Assembly (NCBI RefSeq): GCF_004138485.1
Contig: NZ_RYEV01000004.1
Location: 494,803-558,802 of the forward strand
From: Peristeroidobacter soli
GTDB lineage: Bacteria; Pseudomonadota; Gammaproteobacteria; Steroidobacterales; Steroidobacteraceae
Length of the DNA stretch: 64,000 nucleotides
Direction: 5' to 3'
Of the stretch, positions 63,292 to 64,000 are shown piece after piece. The position numbers were made by a program, and so were the translations under genes. Each line of letters starts with the position of its first letter. Positions within the stretch are counted from its first letter, which is position 1. The notes under the pieces are model-generated. The model had not been told where the DNA came from. It did not search any database and was given only the letters and a program-made list of their open reading frames with translations.

Positions 63292-64000
63292 CTAGTGACT
63301 GTCGCGCAGGTTGTCCACGGTCTGCGCCAGGCGCTGATACTTCACGGCCATCTCGAGCACCGCGCCGGTCTCGAACTGCCCGGTCAGCGCCCGATGGATT
63401 TCCTGCCACGGCGTCTGTGAATTCGGATACGTCGGCCCCGCCGCCTCGACTTCCTTGCGACGTGCCGCGAGCTCTTGATCCTCGATCAACACGCGCACTT
63501 CACGACGCCGCAGATCGATGCGCACGCGATCGCCGGTACGCAGCAGCGACAGGCCGCCACCGACCGCCGCTTCGGGCGACGCATTGAGAATCGATGGTGA
63601 ACCCGACGTGCCGGACTGGCGACCGTCACCGATACAAGGCAGCGCATCCACGCCAGCACGAATCAGCGCGGCGGGCGGGCGCATGTTCACGACTTCCGCG
63701 CCGCCCGGATAACCGATCGGGCCCGTGCCGCGAATCACGAGGATCGAACGGTCATCGATGCCGAGCGCGGGATCGTCGATGCGCGCGTGATAATCCTCAG
63801 GGCCATCGAATACGACGACCTTGCCTTCGAACGCCTCCGGATCGTTCGGATCCGACAGATAGCGAGCGCGGAAGTCCGGTGAGATCACGCTGGTCTTCAT
63901 GATCGCCGAGTCGAACAGATTGCCCTTGAGCACGGTCAGGCCGGCCGTGGGCTTCAGCGGTTTCGCGAAGGGGCGAATGACGTCCTCATCGAGGATTTTG
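63292..64000 (-). CDS. IlvD/Edd-family sugar acid dehydratase, C-terminal part
   Basis: The frame runs off the right edge; 236 C-terminal residues are visible (from about [11 protein letters not shown]). Family marks are [66 protein letters not shown] and [10 protein letters not shown]. The pattern is like L-arabonate/D-galactonate-type dehydratases more than the branched-chain enzyme, since it lies with an aldose epimerase and a FadR-type regulator. It removes water from an aldonic acid to give a 2-keto-3-deoxy acid. The cluster-binding N-terminal half is outside the window. Confidence 0.87.
   Translation of the reverse strand, partial: KILDEDVIRPFAKPLKPTAGLTVLKGNLFDSAIMKTSVISPDFRARYLSDPNDPEAFEGKVVVFDGPEDYHARIDDPALGIDDRSILVIRGTGPIGYPGGAEVVNMRPPAALIRAGVDALPCIGDGRQSGTSGSPSILNASPEAAVGGGLSLLRTGDRVRIDLRRREVRVLIEDQELAARRKEVEAAGPTYPNSQTPWQEIHRALTGQFETGAVLEMAVKYQRLAQTVDNLRDSH

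Noticed and set aside
1-64000. CRISPR arrays, insertion sequences, rRNA genes and phage genes
   Set aside because: No repeat-spacer pattern, transposase or integrase motifs, or rRNA-like sequence was seen on either strand.

Overview
The window is GC-rich (I estimate low-to-mid 60s percent) chromosomal DNA, densely packed with genes that mostly start ATG/GTG/TTG behind GGAG-type ribosome binding sites. A TonB-dependent receptor, outer-membrane beta-barrels, a complete Tad pilus locus, a TctD/TctE-type two-component system and a DUF6351 enzyme point to a free-living gammaproteobacterium. A Steroidobacteraceae/Nevskiales-like environmental bacterium is my best guess, by inference only. No phage, transposase, integrase, rRNA or CRISPR was seen.

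Left part (1-18.5 kb). The end of a DUF2950 gene and a peroxiredoxin are followed by what looks like a tricarboxylate-type uptake and catabolism regulon. It has a periplasmic ABC binding protein, a divergent TctD/TctE-like response regulator and kinase, an RraA/HMG-aldolase-family protein, a duplicated alpha/beta-barrel exported protein, an aconitase, an isocitrate/isopropylmalate dehydrogenase homologue, a cupin remnant, three exported hydrolases, a CitMHS citrate transporter, an M20 peptidase and a DJ-1/PfpI protein. The same direct repeat (TGACAG, 5 bp, TGACAG, then 10 bp to a -10-like hexamer) occurs five times. Each copy is just upstream of, and oriented toward, one of these units or the TonB receptor at 33.2 kb, so it probably marks the regulon of the local OmpR/PhoB-type regulator.

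Middle part (18.6-31.1 kb). An ECF sigma factor, a putative anti-sigma factor, a coiled-coil protein and a TPR plus outer-membrane barrel protein precede a tightly overlapping seven-gene operon. The operon encodes a B12-type radical SAM enzyme, a membrane GT2 glycosyltransferase, a methyltransferase, an anchored beta-helix protein, a membrane PAS protein, an outer-membrane barrel and a GGDEF(degenerate)-EAL protein. This resembles a synthase-dependent, c-di-GMP-controlled exopolysaccharide system that I cannot match to a named one. It is the best candidate for an undescribed system here. A 3' tRNA-Leu-like remnant lies just after it.

Right part (31.2-64 kb). This holds a Kef-type antiporter, the TonB receptor, a PLD-type cardiolipin synthase-like lipoprotein, a modular PQQ-type sugar dehydrogenase, a tandem ABM-fold protein, a DUF6351 enzyme, an internally deleted LamG-like pseudogene, a REC-AraC regulator, a 13-gene Tad/Flp pilus locus (flp to tadC), and a phosphopantetheinyl transferase overlapping a metallophosphoesterase in the order of mycobacterial PptH-PptT. 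After these come a SRPBCC protein, a frameshifted and truncated catalase, and a sugar-catabolic group (FadR-type regulator; IlvD/Edd dehydratase, aldose 1-epimerase and GH5-like glycosidase in one operon) that runs off the right edge.
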